From assembly GCA_964604705.1 (NCBI GenBank), contig CAZSAP010000011.1:49650-113649 (forward strand): a DNA stretch of 64,000 nt, read 5' to 3'. The stretch is from JAAXVQ01 sp964604705. Lineage in GTDB: Bacteria > Oederibacteriota > JAAXVQ01. A program made the translations under genes and the position numbers. Below the pieces are notes generated by a model. That model did no database searches. It worked only from the letters and a program-made list of their open reading frames with translations, and was not told the DNA's origin. This document shows, piece after piece, positions 34,444-43,546 of this stretch. Every line of letters begins with the position of its first letter. Position 1 is the first letter of the stretch.

Positions 34444-35316
34444 ATGAACCATTTTTGGAAAAACAACTTTATCAAGTACCTGCTTCAGGCTTCTGCGTCC
34501 ACCTGCATCCTCATCGTGGTCCTGATTTTTCTTTTCCTATTTAAGGAATCACTGCCTTTTATACAGACACCCGGGCTCGCCACTTTGTGGGATATGCGCT
34601 GGGAGCCCGTCTCCTTTGTCCAGGAACGCTTCGGTCTGATTCCGCTGTTTATGGGCTCACTTTTGGTAACGATCATGGCAACCCTGCTGGCCGTTCCCAT
34701 TGGAATCGTAGCCGCGGTGTACATTTCGGAGATCGCAACTCCCATGGAACGTGAATTTTTCAAACCGTTTATCGAACTCTTGGCTGGAATTCCCTCGGTG
34801 GTATTGGGCTTTTTTGGTTTGGTGGTGCTCTCCCCTTTGATTAAACAGGTCTTTCATCTTTCCAATGGACAAACCGCCTTAACCGGTGCCGTACTCCTGG
34901 CCCTGATGGCCATTCCAACCATTATCACCATTTCTGAAGATGCCTTAAAAAGCGTTCCCGCCTCCTACAAGCAGGCCGCCTTGGCCTTGGGAGCAAGTCC
35001 GGTCGAGACCATCTGGCGCGTCACGGTACCGGCCGCGCTCTCAGGCATTATCGCGGCCGTTATGTTGGGCATGGGGCGTGTCATCGGCGAGACCATGACC
35101 GTACTTATGGTCACAGGCAACGCTCCGATCCCCACGTTGGATCCGCTCGAATCCGTGCGCACCATGACCGCCACCATTGCAGCCGAAATGGGCGAAGTGG
35201 CGAATCAGTCGGCCCATTACCAAGCCTTGTTCTGGATCGGAATTGTCTTATTGATCATTACGTTTGTGCTTAATCTTACGGCCCAACGCGTTTTGAAGAA
35301 ATACCAGAGGCGCTGA
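34444..35316 (+). CDS. pstC: Phosphate ABC transporter permease PstC
   Basis: 290 aa, six membrane helices: first near residues 16-36 (STCILIVVLIFLFLF), then FMGSLLVTIMATLLAVPIG and so on. The transporter inner-membrane signature is in PASYKQAALALGASPVETIWRV (EAA loop). The ATG at 34444 has AAGGA upstream; the upstream in-frame codon falls in the hairpin. Partner PstA follows after two bases. Confidence 0.93.
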   Translation: MNHFWKNNFIKYLLQASASTCILIVVLIFLFLFKESLPFIQTPGLATLWDMRWEPVSFVQERFGLIPLFMGSLLVTIMATLLAVPIGIVAAVYISEIATPMEREFFKPFIELLAGIPSVVLGFFGLVVLSPLIKQVFHLSNGQTALTGAVLLALMAIPTIITISEDALKSVPASYKQAALALGASPVETIWRVTVPAALSGIIAAVMLGMGRVIGETMTVLMVTGNAPIPTLDPLESVRTMTATIAAEMGEVANQSAHYQALFWIGIVLLIITFVLNLTAQRVLKKYQRR

Positions 35317-35318
35317 TC

Positions 35319-36170
35319 ATGAACAAAACATTCTTACACACACTGATTGTTTGGGGCATGCGTGCTGCCACGTATTTAATCATTGCCATTATTGGCTACA
35401 TTCTTTTCGACATTGTGCGCCATGGGCTACCGGCCATAAGCTGGGCTTTTTTAACCACCATGCCCGAGCGCGCGGGTGCCGCCGGCGGCATTTTCCCCGC
35501 GATTGTCGGAACCCTCTGCCTTATTCTCGGCACCATTTTGGTCGCGTTGCCCCTTGGCGTTGCGGCCGCGATCTACCTTTCCGAATATGCGCGCCAAGGA
35601 CGCTTTACCCAGCTTGTCCGTTTGGCCATTGTCACCCTGGCCGGCGTTCCCTCCATTGTCTTCGGACTCTTTGGGTTGGGTTTGTTTGTCCTTTTCTTTA
35701 AATTTGGAACCTCGATCTTGGCAGGCAACTTAACCCTCGCCTGCATGATCTTACCCACAATTATTGTCGCCAGTGAAGAGTCGCTGCGCGCCGTACCCCA
35801 AGGCTTTCGCGAAGCCAGTCTGGCCTTGGGCGCAACCAAGTGGCAGACGATTTATAAAAATGTCCTGCCCTACTCACTCCCGGGTATGCTTACAGGATCC
35901 ATTCTTGGAGTCGGACGCGTGGCCGGAGAAACCGCACCGATCCTACTGACCGTGGCGGCGTTCTTCTTGCCCCGCCTTCCAAACTCCATTTTCGACCAAG
36001 TCATGGCCTTGCCGTATCACTTGTACATTCTTTCCACGCAGCATCCGGACATGAACTTGGTCCGCCCGTTGCAATACGGCACCGCCTTGGTCCTGATTGC
36101 CTTGGTACTCGGCTTGAACCTGGGTGCGATTGCACTGAGAATTTATTTCAGGAAGAAATACAAATGGTAA
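35319..36170 (+). CDS. pstA: Phosphate ABC transporter permease PstA
   Basis: 283 aa, six membrane helices, EAA loop PQGFREASLALGATKWQTIYKN near residue 165. The PstA hallmark AGAAGGIFPAIVGTLCL is present near the N-terminus. It ends inside the start of pstB (7-base overlap), which couples the two. Confidence 0.93.
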   Translation: MNKTFLHTLIVWGMRAATYLIIAIIGYILFDIVRHGLPAISWAFLTTMPERAGAAGGIFPAIVGTLCLILGTILVALPLGVAAAIYLSEYARQGRFTQLVRLAIVTLAGVPSIVFGLFGLGLFVLFFKFGTSILAGNLTLACMILPTIIVASEESLRAVPQGFREASLALGATKWQTIYKNVLPYSLPGMLTGSILGVGRVAGETAPILLTVAAFFLPRLPNSIFDQVMALPYHLYILSTQHPDMNLVRPLQYGTALVLIALVLGLNLGAIALRIYFRKKYKW

Positions 36171-37030
36171 CTTCATTGCTCAGCTCGTTTCAGCGCAAAC
36201 CATCGGCTTCACGTTCGACCGCAGCACCGGCGGATTCCGGGAGCATTGAAATTCACAGCGAGGCAGCCTCCATGGAGAATGTCAAACTCAGTATTCAGAA
36301 CATGAACTTTTATTACGGCGAGCGCCAGGCCTTGTTCAACATTAGCTTGGAGATGCCGGCCCAGCAAGTAACTGCGCTCATAGGTCCTTCCGGATGTGGA
36401 AAATCAACCTTCCTGCGCTCCCTCAACCGCATGAACGACATCATTGATCATACGCGGGTGGAAGGCACCCTTTTGTTGGATGGGCAGGATATTTATCACC
36501 CCTCCATGGATGTGGTCGCCTTGCGCAAAAAAGTGGGTATGGTTTTTCAAAAATCCAACCCTTTCCCAAAATCCATTTTTGACAATGTTGCTTTCGGCCC
36601 CCGCACCCATGGACAAAAAGACCGCAAACAACTCTCCCAGATCGTCGAAAAAAGTCTGATTCGCGCCGGGCTCTGGGACGAAGTGAAGGATCGCCTGGAC
36701 CACGGAGCCATGGAGCTCTCCGGCGGGCAACAACAGCGTCTGTGCATTGCCCGGGCTTTGGCCATCGATCCCGATGTCCTGCTTATGGATGAACCGGCCT
36801 CGGCCTTGGATCCCCGTTCGACATCGCGTATTGAAGATTTAATCGGGGAATTGCGCAAAGACTATACCATTGTTATTGTCACGCACAACATGCAGCAAGC
36901 GGCGCGGGTATCCGATCGCACGGCCTTTTTCTACGAAGGCAGCTTGATTGAAGTCGGTCCCACCACGCAAATGTTTACCAAGCCCAGTGAAAAACAGACC
37001 GAGGATTACATAACCGGACGATTCGGATAA
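36164..37030 (+). CDS. pstB: Phosphate ABC transporter ATP-binding protein PstB
   Basis: 288 aa. Walker A GPSGCGKST, Q loop GMVFQKSNPFPKSIFDN, signature LSGGQQQRLCIARALA, Walker B VLLMDEPASALDP and H loop VTHNMQQAARVSD. The canonical protein would begin near MENVKLSIQN (36272); about 36 extra Ser/Ala-rich residues precede it. The ATG at 36164 has AGGAAG upstream and overlaps pstA, so the longer form is annotated but the internal ATG is possible. Confidence 0.94.
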   Translation: MVTSLLSSFQRKPSASRSTAAPADSGSIEIHSEAASMENVKLSIQNMNFYYGERQALFNISLEMPAQQVTALIGPSGCGKSTFLRSLNRMNDIIDHTRVEGTLLLDGQDIYHPSMDVVALRKKVGMVFQKSNPFPKSIFDNVAFGPRTHGQKDRKQLSQIVEKSLIRAGLWDEVKDRLDHGAMELSGGQQQRLCIARALAIDPDVLLMDEPASALDPRSTSRIEDLIGELRKDYTIVIVTHNMQQAARVSDRTAFFYEGSLIEVGPTTQMFTKPSEKQTEDYITGRFG

Positions 37031-37082
37031 TCTCGCTGCCGATCACTTTCACCCTTTGGCAGCACAAAACGGAGGCAACGTC

Positions 37083-37787
37083 ATGTCCATATTATTAATT
37101 AAAGAAATTGAGCATTTGAAAAAGAAAATACTTTCCCTCTCGACCTATGTTGAAGAGAATTTGCAACGCGCCGTTAAGTCATTGGAAACGCGAGATATCC
37201 CGTTGGCCAACAAGGTCATTGAAACCGACGTTATCATCGATCACATGGAAATCGACGTCGAGGAGGAGTGCCTTAAGATCCTGGCCCTGCATCAACCCGT
37301 GGCCGTGGATTTACGGTATTTGGTTGCGACTTTAAAAATTAATAACGACTTGGAACGCATCGGGGACCTCGCCGTAAACATAGCCGAACGTGCCGCGTTT
37401 TTGGCCACCCAGCCTAAAACCGACTTCCCCTTTGATTTTACCGGCATGTCCAAAAAAGCCCAAGCCATGGTCACGCAAAGCCTGGATGCATTGATCAACC
37501 TGGATGCCCCGGCCGCAAAAGAGGTCCTGGCCAAAGACGACGAGGTCGACGCCATTCACCGCGCCATGTATTGTCAAGTGACGGAGAGTATCCAGAAAAA
37601 TCCCGAAAACCTGAATTGTTTGATTCATTTGCTCACGGTATCAAGAAACCTGGAACGTATCGCCGATCACGCCACCAACATTGCCGAAGATGTCATTTAC
37701 ATGATTGACGGGGCCATTATCCGACATCACGCCGGGCAGGTACGCACGCCCTCGGTTTGTCCGCCGAAGACTCCGGAAAAAAGCTGA
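37083..37787 (+). CDS. phoU: Phosphate signalling/transport accessory protein PhoU
   Basis: 234 aa, two repeats of a three-helix bundle with the metal-binding PhoU motifs (VDLRYLVATLKINNDLERIGDLAVNIAERA and the C-terminal LLTVSRNLERIADHATNIAED). It links PstB to PhoR and represses the regulon under phosphate excess. The ATG at 37083 has GGAGG nine bases upstream. It is the last gene of the pst operon, meeting the HDOD gene tail to tail with four bases between. Confidence 0.93.
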   Translation: MSILLIKEIEHLKKKILSLSTYVEENLQRAVKSLETRDIPLANKVIETDVIIDHMEIDVEEECLKILALHQPVAVDLRYLVATLKINNDLERIGDLAVNIAERAAFLATQPKTDFPFDFTGMSKKAQAMVTQSLDALINLDAPAAKEVLAKDDEVDAIHRAMYCQVTESIQKNPENLNCLIHLLTVSRNLERIADHATNIAEDVIYMIDGAIIRHHAGQVRTPSVCPPKTPEKS

Positions 37788-37791
37788 CGTC

Positions 37792-38631
37792 TTAAATTTC
37801 CCACTGCGCCAATGTCTCAGCCAATGTGCTCTGCACCATGGCACACAGCGTTTCCATGGATCCGGAAGTCAATCCCATGCGTTTGGGGATCCCGGGATTG
37901 ATCGCCAGATTCATTTGTTCGCTGCCCAATCCCACCCCCAGGAGCTTGGCCACGGCATTGGCGATCTGGACCGTATCCAGCAGAGGATTGGGTACGTACA
38001 CCTCATGATGATGTTGTTCAATTCCCAGAATCAGTGGTTCTGGAAATTCCCAAAAACGCGCAATGGCTCCGCCAAGTTGAGCATGGTCGGTGCCCAGAAT
38101 CTTACGTTCGGCCTCAATATACGTAATCCCCTCGTAGTTCATGGCCTCTTGTATCTGTCCCAGGACCACCGGACTGATATGGCGCTCCAACAAAAGCTTC
38201 CCTATGTCGTGCACCAGGGCCGCAGTAAAGGCCGGCGCCGGAACCGGACGCTTGGTGATTTTTTCCAGGCATTCCACGGCCAAGGCGCAGGCCACACTGT
38301 GCTGCCAGAGTTCGTTTTCCAACAATTCGTATCCCGGAAAGGATTGCTTGAACGGCTTGGCCACACACTTGCCAATCACCAGCTTGACAATATGCCCTAT
38401 GCCAAAACGGACAATGGCGTCTTTCACGGTTAACACTTGGACCTCGGACGCACTCCAGGCCGAATTTGCCCAGTGGAGGACATTGGCGGTAAGCACTTGA
38501 TCAAATTCAATGACCCGCGCGATCTCCCCTACACTGATTTCGGGATCAAACGCCAACTTGGTCAGGCGCGGTATGGAGGCCGACATCGAGACCACACTTT
38601 GTATTTCAGGTGGATTGATCACAACGTTCAT
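37792..38631 (-). CDS. HDOD-domain signalling protein, second copy
   Basis: 279 aa, same length as and clearly homologous to the HDOD protein at 22121: IPRLTKLAFDPEISVGEIARVIE, HD motif ALVHDIGKLLLERH, TDHAQLGGAIARFWEFPE and IEQHHHEV. As in the che operon its ATG overlaps the cheD stop (ATGA). The pair lies outside the che operon, downstream of the radical SAM gene. Confidence 0.88.
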   Translation of the reverse strand: MNVVINPPEIQSVVSMSASIPRLTKLAFDPEISVGEIARVIEFDQVLTANVLHWANSAWSASEVQVLTVKDAIVRFGIGHIVKLVIGKCVAKPFKQSFPGYELLENELWQHSVACALAVECLEKITKRPVPAPAFTAALVHDIGKLLLERHISPVVLGQIQEAMNYEGITYIEAERKILGTDHAQLGGAIARFWEFPEPLILGIEQHHHEVYVPNPLLDTVQIANAVAKLLGVGLGSEQMNLAINPGIPKRMGLTSGSMETLCAMVQSTLAETLAQWEI

Positions 38632-39119
38632 AGATCATGCTCCTTCCCCCCGGTTTCAATCCAAACCCGGCCGTTCCCTATGTGCAAGCCCAATGTACGG
38701 GCGATTCTGCCCCCGGCTTCTTTGCCTGTCAACGGCAGCTTCAACTGGCGCAAGGTTTCACAGGCCACAACAAAGTTACGAATGCCAATCGAAAACAAGT
38801 CGTTCGCATCGTTGGTAAAGGAAGCCCCGCCCACCAGATAGACCCTTAGGCGGTTCGGTTCGGCTCCGTCGGCCTGTATCTGCCGCAGCATCAGTGGAAT
38901 GCCTTCGTTTACAAAGGTCAAAGGCTTATTAGCCTGTGCCGAAAGCGTTTCGCTGGAAAACGCCTTTGAGTCTGGCAACAGGCAATGCAAGATGCCGCCG
39001 ATTTTGGCTTCAGGATCGTACATGACAACTCCCATGCAGCTCCCAAGGCCAAAGGCCCGTACAATGTCCTCTGATTTTTTAGAAATATGCATTTCGCCAA
39101 TTTTGGCAACCCATTGCAT
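38628..39119 (-). CDS. cheD: CheD-family glutamine deamidase, second copy
   Basis: 163 aa. Catalytic Cys in FGLGSCMGVVMYD-like context (GLGSCMGVV), His in GGILHCLLPDS, and VYLVGGASFTNDAND plus GIRNFVVACETL; it matches the copy at 22957 but has diverged. Both catalytic residues are kept, so it may act on a different receptor or bind a CheX protein. TGAGG precedes the ATG. Confidence 0.88.
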   Translation of the reverse strand: MQWVAKIGEMHISKKSEDIVRAFGLGSCMGVVMYDPEAKIGGILHCLLPDSKAFSSETLSAQANKPLTFVNEGIPLMLRQIQADGAEPNRLRVYLVGGASFTNDANDLFSIGIRNFVVACETLRQLKLPLTGKEAGGRIARTLGLHIGNGRVWIETGGKEHDL

Positions 39120-39194
39120 ATGTGCCTCATTGCCTAGGTGTATCTACTCATCCTGGCTTAGTATCGTACAAGGAAGGTAAAAGCTTGATGACGC

Positions 39195-40127
39195 TTAGGG
39201 TTCAAAAGGGTGGGATTGGGCAAAATCGGGCTGGTAACACTCGCGGCTTTCCAATTCTTGAGCCCAACCGTTCTCCAGGCCCAAAAAGTCCATTTCATCC
39301 AGCACTTCCGCATATTCTTCAGGGGTTACGCCGCGCTCCAACCCAGGTACATCCGCTTGCGGTGAGATGGGATTGTATTGGGCCATGAGGGAAACCGTGA
39401 TGGCCGGGGAGATTTCATGCGCCAGAAAACGGAGCACACGCTTGCTGTTTTCCACGTGCCCAGGGAGCACCAAATGACGCACAATCACGCCCTGCTGGAT
39501 TTCCCCAGCCGAATTCACGATCAAGTCCAGACCTTTTTGCCGCACCATCTCCTGGATCGCACGCATCGCCACCTGGGGATACTCCGGGGCATCGGACAAG
39601 CGCGTTGCGAGGTCCGTGTCCATATATTTTAAATCGGGGAGATAAACGTGAATTTGCGGTTCCAAGGCGCGCAAGCTATCCAAGCGGTCGTACGCATGGG
39701 TGTTGTAGACCATGACCGGGGCGCGGCCTTGCGCCTGCAAAGCGTGAATCAAGGTTTGCACCTGCGGCACCACATGCGACGGGGAAACAAAGCCGACGGC
39801 GTGAGCCCCTTTATCCAGGACTTGCGTAATGCGTCGGACCACATCCTCTAGGGACAAGGTGTATTCAATCTCCGGTTTGGCATTTCGGCTGATTTGATGG
39901 TTCTGGCAGTAACAACATTGCAGGTTGCAATGGGTAAAGAAGACGTTGCAGATGCCGTGCTCCCCGGTGACCACCGGTTCTTCCCCGCGGTGAAGGCAAA
40001 TGGAGCCGATTTGAAAGCCGGCGCCGGTGCGGCAGTAGCCCAGTTCCCCGGTCCAGCGATCCACCCGGCAGGCGCGCGGGCAACATTCACACGCATGCAG
40101 TGCATCAAGATAACTACGTGTCAGCAA
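39195..40127 (-). CDS. Radical SAM protein, PflA-like (COG1313 type)
   Basis: 310 aa. N-terminal Cys-rich segment (HACECCPRACRVDR, ELGYCRTG) and radical SAM cluster motif THCNLQCCYCQNHQIS near residue 69, followed by PSHVVPQVQTLIHALQ and VYLPDLKYMD. The group resembles pyruvate-formate-lyase-activating enzymes but its substrates are unknown. The start appears to be TTG at 40127, with GAAGGA ten bases upstream; no nearer ATG is available. It lies between the response regulator and cheD. Confidence 0.88.
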   Translation of the reverse strand: MLTRSYLDALHACECCPRACRVDRWTGELGYCRTGAGFQIGSICLHRGEEPVVTGEHGICNVFFTHCNLQCCYCQNHQISRNAKPEIEYTLSLEDVVRRITQVLDKGAHAVGFVSPSHVVPQVQTLIHALQAQGRAPVMVYNTHAYDRLDSLRALEPQIHVYLPDLKYMDTDLATRLSDAPEYPQVAMRAIQEMVRQKGLDLIVNSAGEIQQGVIVRHLVLPGHVENSKRVLRFLAHEISPAITVSLMAQYNPISPQADVPGLERGVTPEEYAEVLDEMDFLGLENGWAQELESRECYQPDFAQSHPFEP

Positions 40128-40185
40128 TGACCTTACATCCTTCGAAAAGTATCGTCTTTACCCGGCTCGGCAAGTCTAGGAGAGC

Positions 40186-40560
40186 CTAGCTTCCCGAGCC
40201 AATCATATCCTGGACTTTCATAAGCAGTTCATCGGGATCAAACGGCTTGATGATATAATCGTCTCCGCCCACGGCAAACCCCCGCTGTGCGTCCCCAGGA
40301 TTGCCCATGGCCGTCAAGAACACAATCTTCATCCCCTTGTATTGCGGCCGGCTGCGCACATCGGAACACACTTCAAATCCGTTCATCCCCGGCATCATAA
40401 TGTCGAGTAACATCATGTCCGGCTTGTTTTTCTCCAATTCCTCCAAGGCTTCAAATCCACTGTTGGCAATGCGAACCTCATAGCCTTCCACAGCCAAACT
40501 CATTTTAATCAAGCGTGAGATGGAAGGTTCGTCGTCCACCACTAAAATGGATTTACTCAT
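40186..40560 (-). CDS. Single-domain response regulator
   Basis: 124 aa, receiver only: ILVVDDEPSISRLIKMSL, acceptor Asp in MMLLDIMMPGMNG, Thr in FLTAMG, Lys in IIKPFDPDELL. It is closer to PilH/DivK-style regulators than to the two CheY proteins. The ATG shares one base with the stop of the repeat protein gene (TAATG), so it is translationally coupled to that surface-related operon. Its kinase and target are unknown. Confidence 0.9.
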   Translation of the reverse strand: MSKSILVVDDEPSISRLIKMSLAVEGYEVRIANSGFEALEELEKNKPDMMLLDIMMPGMNGFEVCSDVRSRPQYKGMKIVFLTAMGNPGDAQRGFAVGGDDYIIKPFDPDELLMKVQDMIGSGS

Positions 40561-42335
40561 TAGGCTCCACCTCTCTTCTTATCCTGCACATCCGCAGGTG
40601 CATTCCGAATAGCCCAATTCACGGCGTCACGCGCTTCCATGGTCAACACATCATCCGGCTGCCGTTCCAGGCGTTTCAGGGCGCGAAACGCGGCCGAGGC
40701 CACCCGGCGCTCCGGATCTTGCAGTGCGTTCTTAAGCATATCCAAGGTCATGGGGTGGTACTGTTCCCCCAAAGCAAAGGCCATATTCTCCCGCTGAAAC
40801 GGATCCTCCGCCGACATCATGCGCTGGATCACATCCAAGGCCCGTTCGGCGTTTATATTCAACATGCGCATGGCCGCCAAGGCACGTTCCTTCAGGTTCC
40901 CGGTCAGGATAATCTGATCCAACTGAAAGACCGGATCATTGGCACCCATGTTAGGCATCTGGCCCATGTTAGGCATCTGACCCATGTTAGGCATCTGGCC
41001 CATGTTAGGCATCTGACCCATGTTAGGCATCTGGCCCATGTTAGGCATCTGGCCCATGTTAGGCATCTGACCCATGTTGGGCATCTGGCCCATGTTGGGC
41101 ATTTGACCCATGTTGGGCATCTGGCCCATGTTGGGCATCTGACCCATGTTGGGCATCTGACCCATGTTGGGCATCTGGCCCATGTCATATCCTTGGTTTG
41201 GATAGCCTGCCCCGGGTAAACTGGGGGTGTTCATCCCCGGTTGAGGATATCCGCCGCCAATGAGCATCTGGGGTGAACTCCCCTGCAAGCGGTATCCCGG
41301 CGCGCCGGGCAAAGAACTCATCCCGCCACTCCCGGGCAAGGCGGCCATATCCCGCACCATTTTTAACATTTCCTGTTGGTATTTCATAATTAATTCTTCA
41401 CGCTTGGAACGCATGCGCAGAATCACCATGTAAAAGCCCCAGATCACAAATCCCAGCATAATCAACCCGGCCAGAAAACCGTAGATCACCATCCGGCGTT
41501 GAAAGGACATATCGCCCAAGACGGTCTTAAAGCGCCCATCCAGTTGGTTAATGAAATTCTTGCGGTCCTGCTCGGATTGATAATACATGTTCTGCAAGCG
41601 GTCCATGGGCACCATAAATTTTTCAAGTTGCCGTTCCTGGCGCGATTGATAGTTGTTCAGCAGATTCATCATGGCCGTGGCGTTCTTGGCATATTGTTCA
41701 GCCAAGGCCAGGGACCCTTCGGGCCCGGGCACACCGCCGCCTCCGCGCGGGGGTTCCACGTTCACCCCCAAGGCGGCTCCGCCTCCATGCGAAACAATGG
41801 CGGCCTGCGGAGCCGAGGAGGCCAAGGTCACCGGGGCCGCCCCCTGGGCCTGCGAACGTTGCGCCGCTTGCTCTTTCAGCATCTCGGTCTGCATCTCTTT
41901 GGGAATCAAGGCCACTTTCGCCACCGCATTTTGCGGCGCCACTTGTTTGGCCGAGATCTCGTACATTTGGCGAATCTGCTCGTTCTTCGGGTCCATGTAA
42001 TACGCCTGGGCCAGGTAATCGTTGGCCTTGGCGTATTGCTTGGCTAAGAAGAGCCGGCTGCCCCGCTCCACCAAAATCTTCAGTAGAAACACCTTGGCCC
42101 GTTGGTTGGTCGGATCCAGTTTAAGGGACTCGTTCAACTGTTGAATGGCCTTGGACGAATCGCCCTTCAAATAACTTTGGATGGCCTGGTCAAACTCGAA
42201 GGTGGATTTCCCCTGGGTGTTTTGCGCGGCCGTAGGCGCGGGTGAGTCTGCACGCACTTCTTCAAACGCCAGAGCCGCTCCTGCCAAAGCCGTACCCAAC
42301 ACCACACTGAAAAGAGCTACGCGCAACATCTTCAT
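40560..42335 (-). CDS. Secreted/membrane TPR protein with NMGQMP tandem repeat and HEAT-like C-terminus
   Basis: 591 aa. Signal peptide (residues 1-23), TPR-like helices (SYLKGDSSKAIQQLNESLKLDP), a coiled-coil region with a Gly/Pro-rich stretch, a membrane helix near residue 281 (FLAGLIMLGFVIWGFYMVIL), then a Met/Pro/Gly-rich segment containing 13 perfect QMPNMG repeats (residues about 382-463), and a C-terminal domain with HEAT/PBS-like helices (ERRVASAAFRALKRLERQ). The gene overlaps the PorV-like gene by ATGA and the response regulator by one base. Function is unknown; the layout suggests a link between envelope and cytoplasm in surface-protein handling. Confidence 0.82.
   Translation of the reverse strand: MKMLRVALFSVVLGTALAGAALAFEEVRADSPAPTAAQNTQGKSTFEFDQAIQSYLKGDSSKAIQQLNESLKLDPTNQRAKVFLLKILVERGSRLFLAKQYAKANDYLAQAYYMDPKNEQIRQMYEISAKQVAPQNAVAKVALIPKEMQTEMLKEQAAQRSQAQGAAPVTLASSAPQAAIVSHGGGAALGVNVEPPRGGGGVPGPEGSLALAEQYAKNATAMMNLLNNYQSRQERQLEKFMVPMDRLQNMYYQSEQDRKNFINQLDGRFKTVLGDMSFQRRMVIYGFLAGLIMLGFVIWGFYMVILRMRSKREELIMKYQQEMLKMVRDMAALPGSGGMSSLPGAPGYRLQGSSPQMLIGGGYPQPGMNTPSLPGAGYPNQGYDMGQMPNMGQMPNMGQMPNMGQMPNMGQMPNMGQMPNMGQMPNMGQMPNMGQMPNMGQMPNMGQMPNMGQMPNMGQMPNMGANDPVFQLDQIILTGNLKERALAAMRMLNINAERALDVIQRMMSAEDPFQRENMAFALGEQYHPMTLDMLKNALQDPERRVASAAFRALKRLERQPDDVLTMEARDAVNWAIRNAPADVQDKKRGGA
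40945..41178 (-). repeat. Coding minisatellite: 13 tandem copies of an 18-bp unit
   Basis: Thirteen complete 18-base units with no spacer, each encoding QMPNMG. They differ only at synonymous sites: units 1-7 (plus-strand order) carry TTAGGC and units 8-13 carry TTGGGC, and the last base of the unit alternates between G and A. A partial unit continues at 41179. Copy number is likely to vary between strains by slippage. Confidence 0.95.
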
Positions 42336-43546
42336 GGTTGAACCTCCTGCGGTGTCGTCGGCGCCCTTTCTTCCAGATCGTCTTTCGAAAGCGGTTGCCC
42401 GGTTTCAGTAGGTGCGGGTGCATTGGGATCGGCCGGTATCTGCAACATGTCCAAAACCGTTTTTAACTTATCCCGGAGTTGCTGGGCCGGCACGCTCTTG
42501 GGGTTGATCAACACGGCTTCTTCCGCGGCTTTGAGCGCTTCGGGATACTTGCTCTGCTCGTACAAACGCTCCGCGGTTTTCAGCAGCTCCTGCCCGCGAT
42601 CCTGCTGTTGCTCCACGATTTTAGCCCCAAAGGTCATGGAGGCGGATACATAATGGGTCGGCCCGAAAACCCCCATAAGCTTTATGGCATAATCCACAGA
42701 GATGGCCTGCCAGCCGACTCCCAGACCCGCTTGAAACGCATCGCTGTCGTAGCCAAACTTATACCCGGCGCGGGCATGGAGCAGATTCAGAAGCGTGTAT
42801 TCCAAACCGACATTGGAGCGCAGTTGGTTGTCCAGGGATTGCGTCAAATCAAGGGCGGCGACCACTTTCTGGCCTGCCGCAAAGCTATAGGCATACGCGG
42901 TTCCCAAGCGAACCACAAACGGAAGGTAATCTTGCTCGCTCCCGAACTTGGAAAGGTACCCGGCATTCAAGCAGGAAAGCCCGAGAGTAATATGGTCATC
43001 GAGCGCATACAGCGCCCCGATATCCAAGGCGCCGCCCGAGGCGGCCTGCCCGGCCAATTCGCGGTGCAGTATTTTCAAGCTCGCGCCACCGGACAACCCG
43101 GACACACCCAACCAGCGCTGCATGTCTTTGGCATACGACACCTGAACGCCCAAATCCGAGACATTGACCGTGCCTTGGTCGTGGTTGTACTCGTCCCGGG
43201 CGGCGATCGGCGGCATGTGCAGCAAAAACACACCCACCCCCACAGTACCGAAGTCCACATCCGGGCGGGCAAAGGCCAAGGCTTCGTACTGGGTATCGGC
43301 AATCCAATTCAAATGGGTGGCCGTCAGCTGACTGGCGTCCATGGCCGCCAACCCGGCCGGGTTGTAAAACATGCTGGTCACTTCCCCGGACGAGGCCGTG
43401 TACGCCTCGCCCATGCCCACCGCATCGGCCCCTAAGCCGATTTTTAAATAATCCGCGCCCGTGGTGCCGCGCTCCCAGGACCAACCGGAAAGCGCCAGGC
43501 CACCGATGCTTAATGCCGCAACGAATCCACAGAGGAGGTTTCTCAT
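42332..43546 (-). CDS. PorV/PorQ-like outer-membrane barrel protein
   Basis: 404 aa. Signal peptide (MRNLLCGFVAALSIGGLALS), then the PorV/UPF0164-type start GADYLKIGLGADAVGMGEAY and VTSMFYNPAGLAAM, followed by alternating strands of a FadL-like barrel to about residue 310. A C-terminal helical extension resembling a TPR (ERLYEQSKYPEALKAAEEAVLINP) and a Pro-rich tail follow, which PorV does not have. PorV in type IX secretion shuttles substrates with a C-terminal domain at the outer membrane; the neighbouring surface protein has such a domain. ATGA overlaps on both sides. Confidence 0.82.
   Translation of the reverse strand: MRNLLCGFVAALSIGGLALSGWSWERGTTGADYLKIGLGADAVGMGEAYTASSGEVTSMFYNPAGLAAMDASQLTATHLNWIADTQYEALAFARPDVDFGTVGVGVFLLHMPPIAARDEYNHDQGTVNVSDLGVQVSYAKDMQRWLGVSGLSGGASLKILHRELAGQAASGGALDIGALYALDDHITLGLSCLNAGYLSKFGSEQDYLPFVVRLGTAYAYSFAAGQKVVAALDLTQSLDNQLRSNVGLEYTLLNLLHARAGYKFGYDSDAFQAGLGVGWQAISVDYAIKLMGVFGPTHYVSASMTFGAKIVEQQQDRGQELLKTAERLYEQSKYPEALKAAEEAVLINPKSVPAQQLRDKLKTVLDMLQIPADPNAPAPTETGQPLSKDDLEERAPTTPQEVQP

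Noticed and set aside
40945..41178. CRISPR array
   Set aside because: The 18-bp repeats have no spacers and are in frame inside a coding gene; no cas genes are present.
42479..43435. 318-aa plus-strand open frame opposite the PorV-like gene
   Set aside because: Shadow frame; the minus-strand gene has a signal peptide, family motifs and coupled neighbours.
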